Source: Archangium violaceum (GTDB lineage Bacteria > Myxococcota > Myxococcia > Myxococcales > Myxococcaceae). Taken from it: a DNA stretch of 64,000 bases. Of this stretch, positions 25,875 to 33,242 are shown piece after piece. The notes under the pieces are model-generated. The model was not told the DNA's origin and ran no database searches. It saw only the letters and a program-made list of their open reading frames with translations. The stretch's first letter is position 1, and each line of letters starts with the position of its first letter. Position numbers and translations under genes: made by a program. Location: NCBI RefSeq assembly GCF_016887565.1, contig NZ_CP069396.1:10460001-10524000 (forward strand), read 5' to 3'.

Positions 25875-27128
25875 CTACTTCGTCCAGACGGCGTAGTTGG
25901 TGCCGGAGGTGGCCAGCGTCCAACCGGTGCCCGGAGACCAGTCCCCGGGGCCGATCTTCATGGCCACGCTGCCGCTGTTGCCGGTGATGATGGCGGCGTA
26001 CTTGCTGGTGTCCGCGACCTGGATGCTCACCGCCGAGGTGGAGGTGATGCCCTTGGACTTGCGGATGGACATCAGCTTCTTGATCTGCGCGGAGTTGCCC
26101 CAGTCATAGAAGTGCACCCAGTAGACACAGGGGATGCCCGGGTGGGTGAGGATGTAGGCGTAGCCCTGCATCACCTTGTCGCTGGGGAAGGGCCAGTGGT
26201 TCTGACCGCTGCTGGGGTAGCTCGGGCCGGTGTCGTGGTTGTCGATGAAGGTCACCGACTTGGCCGCCCACCAGCCGATGGCGCCCGAGGGCTTGCCGGC
26301 GCTGTCCTTGAGCCGCCAGAACTCGTTGTACTGCACGGCCTGCTGGAGGATGCCCTTGGTGGTGAAGTCGAACACCGCCGATTTGCCACCCGTGGCGTCG
26401 ATCCAGTTCATCAGCAGCTGCCGGTGGGCGTCGGGGTTGCCGAGGTTCAGGTCCGTCCACAGCTCGCCCACGGAGAAGTAGGGCACGGTGGCGGAGTTGT
26501 AGGCGCCCACGTAGGAGCCGGCGTAGCCCTTCACGTAGTCATAGCGCCAGCCGTCATAGCCGATGCTGGACTTGAGCCAGTTCATCCAGCCCTTGAGGTC
26601 GCTCTGGACGGTGGCGTGGGTGTGGTCCAGGTCGCGCGCGGCGCTGTAGCCGTCACCGGTGTCGGTGTTGCCGGTGGCGCCCGTCCACTCGTCCCCGCGC
26701 GTCACCGACCAGGAGCCCCAGGTGGGGTTGGTGAAGTCCGCCCAGTTGGTGGTGCCCACGCGGTGGTTGATGACGATGTCCGCGATGGCCTTCACGCCGT
26801 AGGTGTGCAGCGCGCCGATGGCCGACTTGAGCTGCGCCTCGGTGCCGTACTTGCTGTTCTGCACGTAGAGCTGCCGCGGCAGGTAGCCCTCGTTGGAGGC
26901 CGCGTCACTGGAGGGCGGCAGCCACACCATGGTGAAGCCGCTCGCGCCGATGTCGGAGGCCTTGCCCTGGATGGAGCTCCACCAGGGAGACGTCTGGTAC
27001 GACGTCCAGTGGAAGCCCTGGAGCATCACGTCGCCGCTGTTGCCATCCAGCGGCCCCGCGAAGGCGGCGAACGGCGCCAGCACCAGGGACAGGGGAAGGA
27101 CCGCACGAAACACGTTCTTCTGGAGCAC
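25875..27128 (-). CDS. secreted alpha-amylase, GH13
   Basis: A 417-residue enzyme, GTG start 27128 with GGAGA upstream. The signal peptide ends near AAFAGP. The catalytic (beta/alpha)8 domain shows the GH13 conserved regions: I (DIVINHRVG), II with the nucleophile Asp (GWRYDYVKGY), III with the acid/base Glu (FSVGELW) and IV with the third carboxylate (FIDNHDTG). A short C-terminal beta domain follows (about 350-417). The GWRYDYVKG motif and overall size resemble plant-type and Bacillus GH13 alpha-amylases. It hydrolyses internal alpha-1,4 bonds of external starch or glycogen, fitting a saprotrophic, predatory lifestyle. It lies alone on the minus strand. Confidence 0.95.
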   Translation of the reverse strand: MLQKNVFRAVLPLSLVLAPFAAFAGPLDGNSGDVMLQGFHWTSYQTSPWWSSIQGKASDIGASGFTMVWLPPSSDAASNEGYLPRQLYVQNSKYGTEAQLKSAIGALHTYGVKAIADIVINHRVGTTNWADFTNPTWGSWSVTRGDEWTGATGNTDTGDGYSAARDLDHTHATVQSDLKGWMNWLKSSIGYDGWRYDYVKGYAGSYVGAYNSATVPYFSVGELWTDLNLGNPDAHRQLLMNWIDATGGKSAVFDFTTKGILQQAVQYNEFWRLKDSAGKPSGAIGWWAAKSVTFIDNHDTGPSYPSSGQNHWPFPSDKVMQGYAYILTHPGIPCVYWVHFYDWGNSAQIKKLMSIRKSKGITSTSAVSIQVADTSKYAAIITGNSGSVAMKIGPGDWSPGTGWTLATSGTNYAVWTK

Positions 27129-27304
27129 TCGGTTCTCCGGGGTAGGGAGGGAAAGCGGGGAGGCGCTTTACTGCTCGTTTGCTGAGCAAGCGAGAGGCTC
27201 GGATATTAACGTCCGCGAAAGGACGGTCCCATCACAGCCCCATCGAAATCTTTTGGGATTGAAAAGGGTGGGGAGCGCGGCGCGTGGGGGTTAGGATGAG
27301 GGCC

Positions 27305-27652
27305 ATGGCCGAACAGTCCCCTCCCTATTGGGTCCTCATCTCGGTCCTGTTCAGCTCGCAGCCGTTGTCGCCCGGGTTGGCCATGACGCTGCACCAGGCG
27401 GCGTACGACCTCTATCGGCGTGGCGACTCGGTGCAGCCCGTGGCGGGAGACCTGCTCACCGGCAAGGTGCACAACCTGCGCAAGGACGTGCAGATGGGCG
27501 CCATCGCGGGCCCCGCCTTCGAGGCGGAGATCGAAACGGAGCGCGGCTCCGGCGTGGTGCGCTTCCTACTCACCCGCCAGGGGCTGGAGATGATGGCGTC
27601 CGGCGCGCCCGTGGAGCCGCCCGCGCCGCCGCGCCCGCGCTACCTCAACTGA
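27305..27652 (+). CDS. small conserved-looking protein of unknown function
   Basis: ATG 27305 (alternative ATG 27296) has AGGA 8 bases upstream and encodes 115 residues. The sequence has a mildly hydrophobic N-terminal half, a central LLTGKVHNLRKDVQMGAIAG segment and a proline-rich tail (EPPAPPRPRYLN). There is no signal peptide or recognised domain. Strong third-position G/C supports a real gene. It lies in a 170-bp-upstream isolated position and converges with the metallopeptidase-like gene. Function unknown. Confidence 0.7.
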   Translation: MAEQSPPYWVLISVLFSSQPLSPGLAMTLHQAAYDLYRRGDSVQPVAGDLLTGKVHNLRKDVQMGAIAGPAFEAEIETERGSGVVRFLLTRQGLEMMASGAPVEPPAPPRPRYLN

Positions 27653-27676
27653 GCACGTCCGCCTCGCGGGCGGGCC

Positions 27677-28336
27677 TCAGTGCAACCGCACCTTCTCCGC
27701 GCGCTCCTTGCCCTGGGGCTTGGACTCCTTCGGCGGACGGGGCCGCTTGTGCGTCACCATGCGGGCGATGCCGTAATAGAGCTGCTCCTCGGTGTACACC
27801 TTGCGCACGTGGGGCGTGCCGGGGACGTAGGCCGGGCCGGGCCGCTCCAACCACTGCAGCACCTTTATCTCCCCCGAGTACGAGAACAGCTTCAGCAGCT
27901 CCGGCGGGCAGTGCTTGAGGTAGCGGCGCACCAGCGGCTTCAACCGGCGGGAGAACTCCTTGCCCAGCACCGAGTGCCTGCGCCCCGCGTGCAGCGTGCC
28001 GTCGAAGCGCCGCGACATGTGGAAGAGCTCGTGAATCACCGTCTCGATGCGCCCCTGGGCCGTGGAGGAGCGGAAGAAGAGCGGGCGCAGGGTGATGCAG
28101 TAGAGCATCCGCCGGCTGCGGATGCGGACGATGGGCTTGCGGCGTCCGGTGCGGTCCGTGCTGCGCCCACCCCGGAAACACAGCGGCTTCACCGTGCCCC
28201 GGGAGGCCCGCCGGGCCTCGCCCGCGATGACGAGGATGCGGCTGGCCCTCACATGGGAGAACTCGGGCATCTTCGCGGCGATGTCGCGGATGAGGGCGCG
28301 GACGGCCTTGTTGAGGTTCGGGCGACGAGGGGCCAC
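27677..28336 (-). CDS. putative zinc metallopeptidase-like protein (HExxH)
   Basis: The product is about 219 residues if GTG 28336 is the start; the frame continues to 28432 but overlaps the 5' region of the divergent lipoprotein gene, and no strong ribosome-binding site decides the matter. The key motif is TVIHELFHMSRRFDG followed by HAGRRHS. This is an HExxH zinc site with further histidines downstream, as in SprT-like and phage-type putative metallopeptidases. The N-terminal part contains IRSRRMLYCITLRPLFFRSS. The C-terminus is strongly basic (RPRPPKESKPQGKER), which could bind nucleic acid. Activity is unproven; this is a motif-level call. Confidence 0.7.
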   Translation of the reverse strand: MAPRRPNLNKAVRALIRDIAAKMPEFSHVRASRILVIAGEARRASRGTVKPLCFRGGRSTDRTGRRKPIVRIRSRRMLYCITLRPLFFRSSTAQGRIETVIHELFHMSRRFDGTLHAGRRHSVLGKEFSRRLKPLVRRYLKHCPPELLKLFSYSGEIKVLQWLERPGPAYVPGTPHVRKVYTEEQLYYGIARMVTHKRPRPPKESKPQGKERAEKVRLH

Positions 28337-28402
28337 GGTGTAGTCAACAGTGTACCTGAAAACCCCTTGAGGCCAGACGGAACCGGACCCACCTTGGCGG
28401 GC

Positions 28403-29242
28403 ATGCGTTCCGCCCCGCGTGCCATCGTCCACCTCCTGACGCTCGCCGCCTGGGTCGCCGGGTGTGCCTCCACGCCATCCGCCGCGCCCGAGGGTGGCCC
28501 CGCCTCGCTCGAGGCCCAGGAGACCACCGTCGCCTCCCAGGGCCTCGCCGAGGTGACCCTCCGCTACGCCGGACAGCTCACCAGCCCCGGCCCCGCCGTG
28601 CTGGAGAAGGCCGACTACGAGCTCGTCTCCGACGGGCAGGTGGTGGAGAAGGGCTCGGCGCCGCTGGGGGTGACACTGGCCCCCGGGGCCGCCACGCCCT
28701 TCGCCTTCCAGGCCGAGGCCGCCTACGTACGGGGCACGGAGGACCTGCGGGCGATGAGCCAGCGGGGAGGGACGGTGCTCCTGGCGCTGCGCGGCGTGCT
28801 GACGGTGCGCTCGGGCGACACCGTGCGGACGCTGCCCTTCGCCGCCTCGAGACAGGTGCGCGTGCCGCGGCTGCCCGAGGTGCGCATCGAGAGCCTGGAG
28901 GGGGCGCGCTACTCGGAGGAGAAGGTGGACCTGCTGCTGCGGCTGGGGGTGCGCAACCCCAACCCCTTCCCGCTGCGGATGGATGGCCTCAGCTGGGCCG
29001 TCACCGTGGGAGGCCGGAAGCTGGGCGAGGGGACGCAGGGCAAGTACGACACCGTGGACGCGGCGGCCACTGGAGTGTATCCCGTGGAGCTGGCGGTGAC
29101 GACGGAGACGTGGGGGCAGGACGTGAGGGCGCTCATCGCCAAGGGGACGCTGCCGTATGAGGTGGCGGGTGAGCTCACGGGCCCGCTGGTGCGCGTCCCC
29201 TACTCGCTGTCCGGAGACGTGAAGCTCAACGTGTCGCGGTAG
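28403..29242 (+). CDS. LEA/WHy-domain lipoprotein
   Basis: A 279-residue protein starting at ATG 28403. The lipoprotein signal MRSAPRAIVHLLTLAAWVAGC places the lipidated Cys near residue 21. The mature part contains two immunoglobulin-like beta regions of the LEA type-2/WHy kind, with the typical phrase LRLGVRNPNPFPLRMDGLSWAV near residues 180-200 and GVYPVELAVT later. Such domains occur in desiccation-related and envelope proteins and usually have structural roles. Its TAG overlaps the GTG of aat, so the two are translationally coupled. A second, shorter LEA-type lipoprotein is encoded at 45387-45860. Confidence 0.82.
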   Translation: MRSAPRAIVHLLTLAAWVAGCASTPSAAPEGGPASLEAQETTVASQGLAEVTLRYAGQLTSPGPAVLEKADYELVSDGQVVEKGSAPLGVTLAPGAATPFAFQAEAAYVRGTEDLRAMSQRGGTVLLALRGVLTVRSGDTVRTLPFAASRQVRVPRLPEVRIESLEGARYSEEKVDLLLRLGVRNPNPFPLRMDGLSWAVTVGGRKLGEGTQGKYDTVDAAATGVYPVELAVTTETWGQDVRALIAKGTLPYEVAGELTGPLVRVPYSLSGDVKLNVSR

Positions 29243-29928
29243 TGCCCATCTATTTCCTCGGAGAAGACCCGGAGCTCTTCCCTCCCCCGGAGAAGGCGGA
29301 CCGCAGCGGCCTGCTGGCGGTGGGGGGAGACTTGAGTCCCCAGCGCCTGCTGGCCGCGTACTCCCAGGGCATCTTCCCCTGGTACAACGAGGGCCAGCCC
29401 GTCCTCTGGCACTCGCCGGATCCGCGCTTCGTGCTGGAGCCGGACAAGCTGCACGTGGGCCGCTCGCTGCGCAAGACGCTCAAGGCCGGTGTCTACGACA
29501 TCCGCTGGGACACCGCCTTCGAGCACGTCATCACCGAGTGCTCCCGCGTGCCGCGCCCCGGGCAGAACGGGACGTGGATAACGGACGAGATGCGCGAGGC
29601 CTATGTCACCCTGCACGAGCTGGGCTTCGCGCACTCGGTGGAGGCCTGGGCGGAGGGCGAGCTGAAGGGCGGCTTCTACGGCGTGTCGCTGGGGGCGGCC
29701 TTCTTCGGAGAGAGCATGTTCGCCCACGCGCCGGACGCCTCGAAGGCGGCCTTCGTCACCGCGGTGGAGCGCTTCCGCGAGTGGGGCCTGCACTTCATCG
29801 ACTGTCAGGTGGAGACGGAGCACCTGGCGCGCTTCGGCGCCGAGCACTGGCCGAGGAAGCACTACCTCCAGGCGCTCGCCCGGGCCCTGGAGGAGCCCAC
29901 GCGGCGCGGGAAGTGGACGGGCACCTGA
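29242..29928 (+). CDS. aat: leucyl/phenylalanyl-tRNA--protein transferase
   Basis: A 228-residue enzyme with GTG start 29242 overlapping the previous stop. Hallmarks are GLLAVGGDLSPQRLLAAYSQGIFPWYNEG, WHSPDPRFVL, GTWITDEMREAY and GGFYGVSLGAAFFGESMF, all in the expected order and at the usual family length. It transfers Leu or Phe from aminoacyl-tRNA to N-terminal Arg/Lys, marking proteins for ClpS/ClpAP degradation (N-degron pathway). The upstream lipoprotein gene has no obvious link. The gene converges with the kinase gene at 29938, the two stops forming a hairpin. Confidence 0.96.
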   Translation: MPIYFLGEDPELFPPPEKADRSGLLAVGGDLSPQRLLAAYSQGIFPWYNEGQPVLWHSPDPRFVLEPDKLHVGRSLRKTLKAGVYDIRWDTAFEHVITECSRVPRPGQNGTWITDEMREAYVTLHELGFAHSVEAWAEGELKGGFYGVSLGAAFFGESMFAHAPDASKAAFVTAVERFREWGLHFIDCQVETEHLARFGAEHWPRKHYLQALARALEEPTRRGKWTGT

Positions 29929-29940
29929 GCCGGCGGCTCA
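29926..29940. terminator. stop-codon hairpin between convergent aat and kinase genes
   Basis: TGAGCC GGC GGCTCA is a perfect 6-bp stem with a 3-base loop. The aat TGA is the first arm base triplet and the reverse-strand kinase stop is the last. It is the same design as 17096-17113. Confidence 0.45.
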
Positions 29941-31827
29941 CCCCGCCGCCCGGGTGGAGGCCTCCGGACTCCCCTGGGCCTTCGCGGCGCCATCCATCGG
30001 CAGCTCGAGGGTGAAGGTGGCCCCCTGGCCGAGGCCGGCGCTCGTGACGAGGAGGGCGCCCCCCATCTCCTCGGCCGTCAGCGCGCTGATGTGCAGCCCG
30101 AAGCCGTGCCCCTCCTTCTTCGTGGTGAAGCCCTGGGTGAAGAGCCGCTCGAGGTTCTCCGCGGAGATGCCCACGCCGTTGTCCCGCACGGAGATGCGCA
30201 GCCGCTCCCCGTCCCGCTCCACGCGGATGTCCAGCTGCTTGTCCTCGCGCTGGCTGTCCAGCAGCGCGTGGCGCGCGTTGCTCACCAGGTTCACCAGGAT
30301 TTGCAGCAGCTTGTGCCGGTCCACCACCACCGGCGGCAGCTCGGCGTACTCGCGCCGCAACTGGATGCCCAGCCGCTCGAAGGACACCGCGTGCAGGCGC
30401 AGCGCGTCGTCGATGAGCTCCGGCATGGACACCCGCTCCATCACCCCGGAGAAGCGGGCGTTCTTCTGCTGCATGCTCACCACGAGCTTGATGTGGTCCA
30501 CGCTGTCGCTCAGCCGCCGCATCTCCTCCAGCACCGTGTCCCGCTCCCGTGAGAGCTGCTCCCCGAGCGCCTGGAGGTAGGCCGGGAGCTGCCGGCCCCG
30601 GACGTCCTTCGTGAAGAAGGTGGTCAGGTCCGCCTCGTGCTCCCGCAGCAGCTCCGCGCTCTTCACCAACCCGGCCAGGCGCAGGCTCCCCATCCGCTCG
30701 GTCACGAGGTGGGCCGACACGTTCACGCTGTTGAGCGTGTTGCCCACGTTGTGCAGCACCCCGGTGGCGATCTCCGCCATGCCCGCCCGCCGCGACACGT
30801 CCAGCAGGCTGCGGTGCATCTCGCTCAACCGCGCCTCGGCGTCCTTGCGCGCCGTGATGTCACGGCCGACGAAGAGCGCCCCCACCACCTGCCCCCCCTC
30901 CCCCAGCACCGGGCTGATGAGCGTCTCCAGCGTCACCCGCCGACCCCCCAGCTGGTAGTTCGACTCCACCCGCACGCGCTGCCCGGAGAGCGCCTGCTGG
31001 AGCCGCTCCCGCATGCGCTCGCGCCGCTCTGGAGGAAAAGCCTCGAGGATGGACCGGTCCGGCGGCCCATCCTCCACCCGGAACTCGGGGAAGAACGTCC
31101 GCACCGCCTGATTGGCGGTGATCAACCGGCCCTCCCCGTCGAGCGCAACCACCATGTCGTCCGTGCTCTCGATGAGGCTGGTGAGCTGCCACTCCCGCTT
31201 GCTCAGCACCGACAGGGTCCGTGTGAGAGCCGTGTGGGACTCCTGGCGCGCCAGGACGTGGAGCGAGTTCAGCGCCCAGCCCCCCAGGAAGGAGCCGCCG
31301 GCCAGGACGCTCATCATCCGCGACATCTCGTCCGGGAAGAGCGGACGCGACAGGTCGAAGCCCACCTGGAGGAGCGGTTGGAGCAGCAGCGCGTTGAGCC
31401 CGAAGAGCAAGGTGAAGAGCAGTCCCAGCCGGACGCCCAGCAGATAGGCCGCCAGCGCCGGGAGCAGCATGTGCGCCGAGTGCGTGGCCGCCTGCTGCGT
31501 GCCCATGGACAAGGAGGCGGCGATGATGCCCACCGACAGCAGGGAGCACAGCAGCAGCGAGGGCAGCCGGGGTGAGCGCGATCGGCGCGCCAGCACCAGC
31601 ACGCCCACGTAGCCCGCCAGGACCCCGGGTCCCGCCACCAGGAAGAACGAGCGGAGCGGCGAGCTCAGCCCGGAGAGCGACATCTGCGCGGCCATCACCA
31701 GGTTGAGGACCGTGGCGCCCACCAGCACCCGGTAGCGGCCGAGCTCCTCCGGAGGCAACCGCCGCTGCTCCTCCGACAGGAAGCGATCCAATACCCCCAG
31801 GAACCACGCTCGCGAATCCCAGCGCAT
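29938..31827 (-). CDS. membrane sensor histidine kinase with PAS domain
   Basis: A 629-residue kinase; ATG 31827 is chosen because the paralogue at 33239-35092 aligns from the same Met (both continue RAW-LG-LD-FL). The N-terminal region carries about six membrane helices (residues 35-220). A PAS domain follows (LTSLIESTDDMVVALDGEG...; a redox- or ligand-sensing fold), then the H-box EIATGVLHNVGN with His near 357, and a GHKL ATPase domain (NLVSNARHALL; DNGVGIS; GHGFGLH). It is the last gene of a three-gene signalling operon, 110 bp after the receiver-kinase hybrid. The sensed signal is unknown. Confidence 0.9.
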   Translation of the reverse strand: MRWDSRAWFLGVLDRFLSEEQRRLPPEELGRYRVLVGATVLNLVMAAQMSLSGLSSPLRSFFLVAGPGVLAGYVGVLVLARRSRSPRLPSLLLCSLLSVGIIAASLSMGTQQAATHSAHMLLPALAAYLLGVRLGLLFTLLFGLNALLLQPLLQVGFDLSRPLFPDEMSRMMSVLAGGSFLGGWALNSLHVLARQESHTALTRTLSVLSKREWQLTSLIESTDDMVVALDGEGRLITANQAVRTFFPEFRVEDGPPDRSILEAFPPERRERMRERLQQALSGQRVRVESNYQLGGRRVTLETLISPVLGEGGQVVGALFVGRDITARKDAEARLSEMHRSLLDVSRRAGMAEIATGVLHNVGNTLNSVNVSAHLVTERMGSLRLAGLVKSAELLREHEADLTTFFTKDVRGRQLPAYLQALGEQLSRERDTVLEEMRRLSDSVDHIKLVVSMQQKNARFSGVMERVSMPELIDDALRLHAVSFERLGIQLRREYAELPPVVVDRHKLLQILVNLVSNARHALLDSQREDKQLDIRVERDGERLRISVRDNGVGISAENLERLFTQGFTTKKEGHGFGLHISALTAEEMGGALLVTSAGLGQGATFTLELPMDGAAKAQGSPEASTRAAG

Positions 31828-31937
31828 CGCTGTCCCCCCAGCCCGTGCGCGCGGTGACCGGCCTCTCGCGGTACGGCCCAGGGGGAATGATGAAGAAGAA
31901 TCTGCCCCCGGGCAATGAAGCCCGGGGGGGCGAAGTG

Positions 31938-33242
31938 TCACACCGAGAACTCCCCCTTCCGCGAGGGCGCGGCGGGCAGCAGCACCCGGAAGGCGGTGCC
32001 TCGGCCCGGCGTGCTGTCCACGGTGATGTCTCCCCCCAACCGCGTCACGATTCCGTGACAGATGGACAAGCCGAGCCCCGTGCCCGTCCCCACCGGCTTC
32101 GTCGTGAAGAAGGGCTCGAAGAGGCGGCCCAGGTTCTCCGCTGGGATGCCGCAACCATTGTCGCGCACCTCCACCTCCACCCGGCCGTCCGCGCCCCGCC
32201 GCAGGCCCAGGTGGATGGAGGGCTCGGCGCGGCCCGCCAGGGCATGGGTGGCGTTGATGATGAGGTTGAGGAACACCTGCCCCAGGCCGTGCTCGCTGCC
32301 CAGCACGAGCGGCACCTCCTGGAAGTCGCGGACCACGCGGATGCCCGGGCGCAGCGCCTCGCCCGTCATGGAGAGGGACAGCTCCAACACCGCGCGCACG
32401 TCCACCGGCTCGCGCGGCGGCTCATCCATCCGGGCGAAGAGCCGCACGTCCTGGACGATGCGCGCGATGCGCTCGGCCCCGAGCACGGCGTCCTGGCAGG
32501 AGTCGCGCAGCTCCTCCCGCATCTCCACGCCCTCGTCCATGCACGGCAGGGACGCGAGCCCCCGATGGACGTGGCGCAGGTTGGACAGCACGTAGCTCAA
32601 GGGGTTGTTGACCTCGTGGGCGAGCCCCGCCGACATCCGCCCGAGCGCCTCCAGCTTCTGCGCGTGCAGCAGCCGCGCGTTGGCCTCCTCCAGCGCCCGC
32701 GTCCGCTCCGCCACCGCCCGCTCCAGGTCCTCCATCCGCTGGTGGCTGGCGCGCAGCAGCTCCCACTTCTCGCAGAGCGCGTGCGCCATCTGCCGCACCT
32801 CCATGTTGTCGAAGGGCTTGCGCAGGATGAGCAGCCGCTCGTTGGCGCCCAGCTTCTTCGCCAGGTCCTCCCACGAGTAGTCGGAGTGCGCGGAGCAGAG
32901 CACCACCTGCAGGTCCGCCTCCTCCCGCCACATCCGCAGCGTGGCCTCCACCCCGTCGATTCCCGGCGGCATCCGGATGTCCACGAAGGCCATGGCATAC
33001 GGGCGCCCCTCGCCCATGGCGGCCCGCACGCGCCGCACGCCCTCCTCCCCGTTCGTCGCCGAGTCCACCTCGAAGGCGGAGACCCGCACGCGCCCCGGGA
33101 CGGACCCGAAGAGCATGGACTCCATCGCATCCAGCTCCGCGAGGTCCTCTTGATGGGCGAGGATCTTCCGGAAGTCCTGGTGGATGGACGGGTTGTCGTC
33201 GACGACGAGGATGCGCCGGCCATCCCTTGTGTCCGCGTTCAT
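31938..33242 (-). CDS. receiver-histidine kinase hybrid (soluble)
   Basis: A 434-residue cytoplasmic protein. The N-terminal receiver (about 8-150) has ILVVDDNPS, the phosphoacceptor Asp in AFVDIRMPPGIDG and the switch region ILRKPFDNMEV. After a coiled coil (RAVAERTRALEEANARLL) comes a HisKA H-box GRMSAGLAHEVNNPLSYV and a GHKL ATPase domain with NLIINATHAL, DNGCGIPAENLGRLFEPFF and GTGTGLGLS. With the receiver in front of the kinase, it can take a phosphoryl group from another kinase and signal onward. Its ATG overlaps the upstream kinase stop (ATGA), so the two are co-translated. Confidence 0.92.
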   Translation of the reverse strand: MNADTRDGRRILVVDDNPSIHQDFRKILAHQEDLAELDAMESMLFGSVPGRVRVSAFEVDSATNGEEGVRRVRAAMGEGRPYAMAFVDIRMPPGIDGVEATLRMWREEADLQVVLCSAHSDYSWEDLAKKLGANERLLILRKPFDNMEVRQMAHALCEKWELLRASHQRMEDLERAVAERTRALEEANARLLHAQKLEALGRMSAGLAHEVNNPLSYVLSNLRHVHRGLASLPCMDEGVEMREELRDSCQDAVLGAERIARIVQDVRLFARMDEPPREPVDVRAVLELSLSMTGEALRPGIRVVRDFQEVPLVLGSEHGLGQVFLNLIINATHALAGRAEPSIHLGLRRGADGRVEVEVRDNGCGIPAENLGRLFEPFFTTKPVGTGTGLGLSICHGIVTRLGGDITVDSTPGRGTAFRVLLPAAPSRKGEFSV

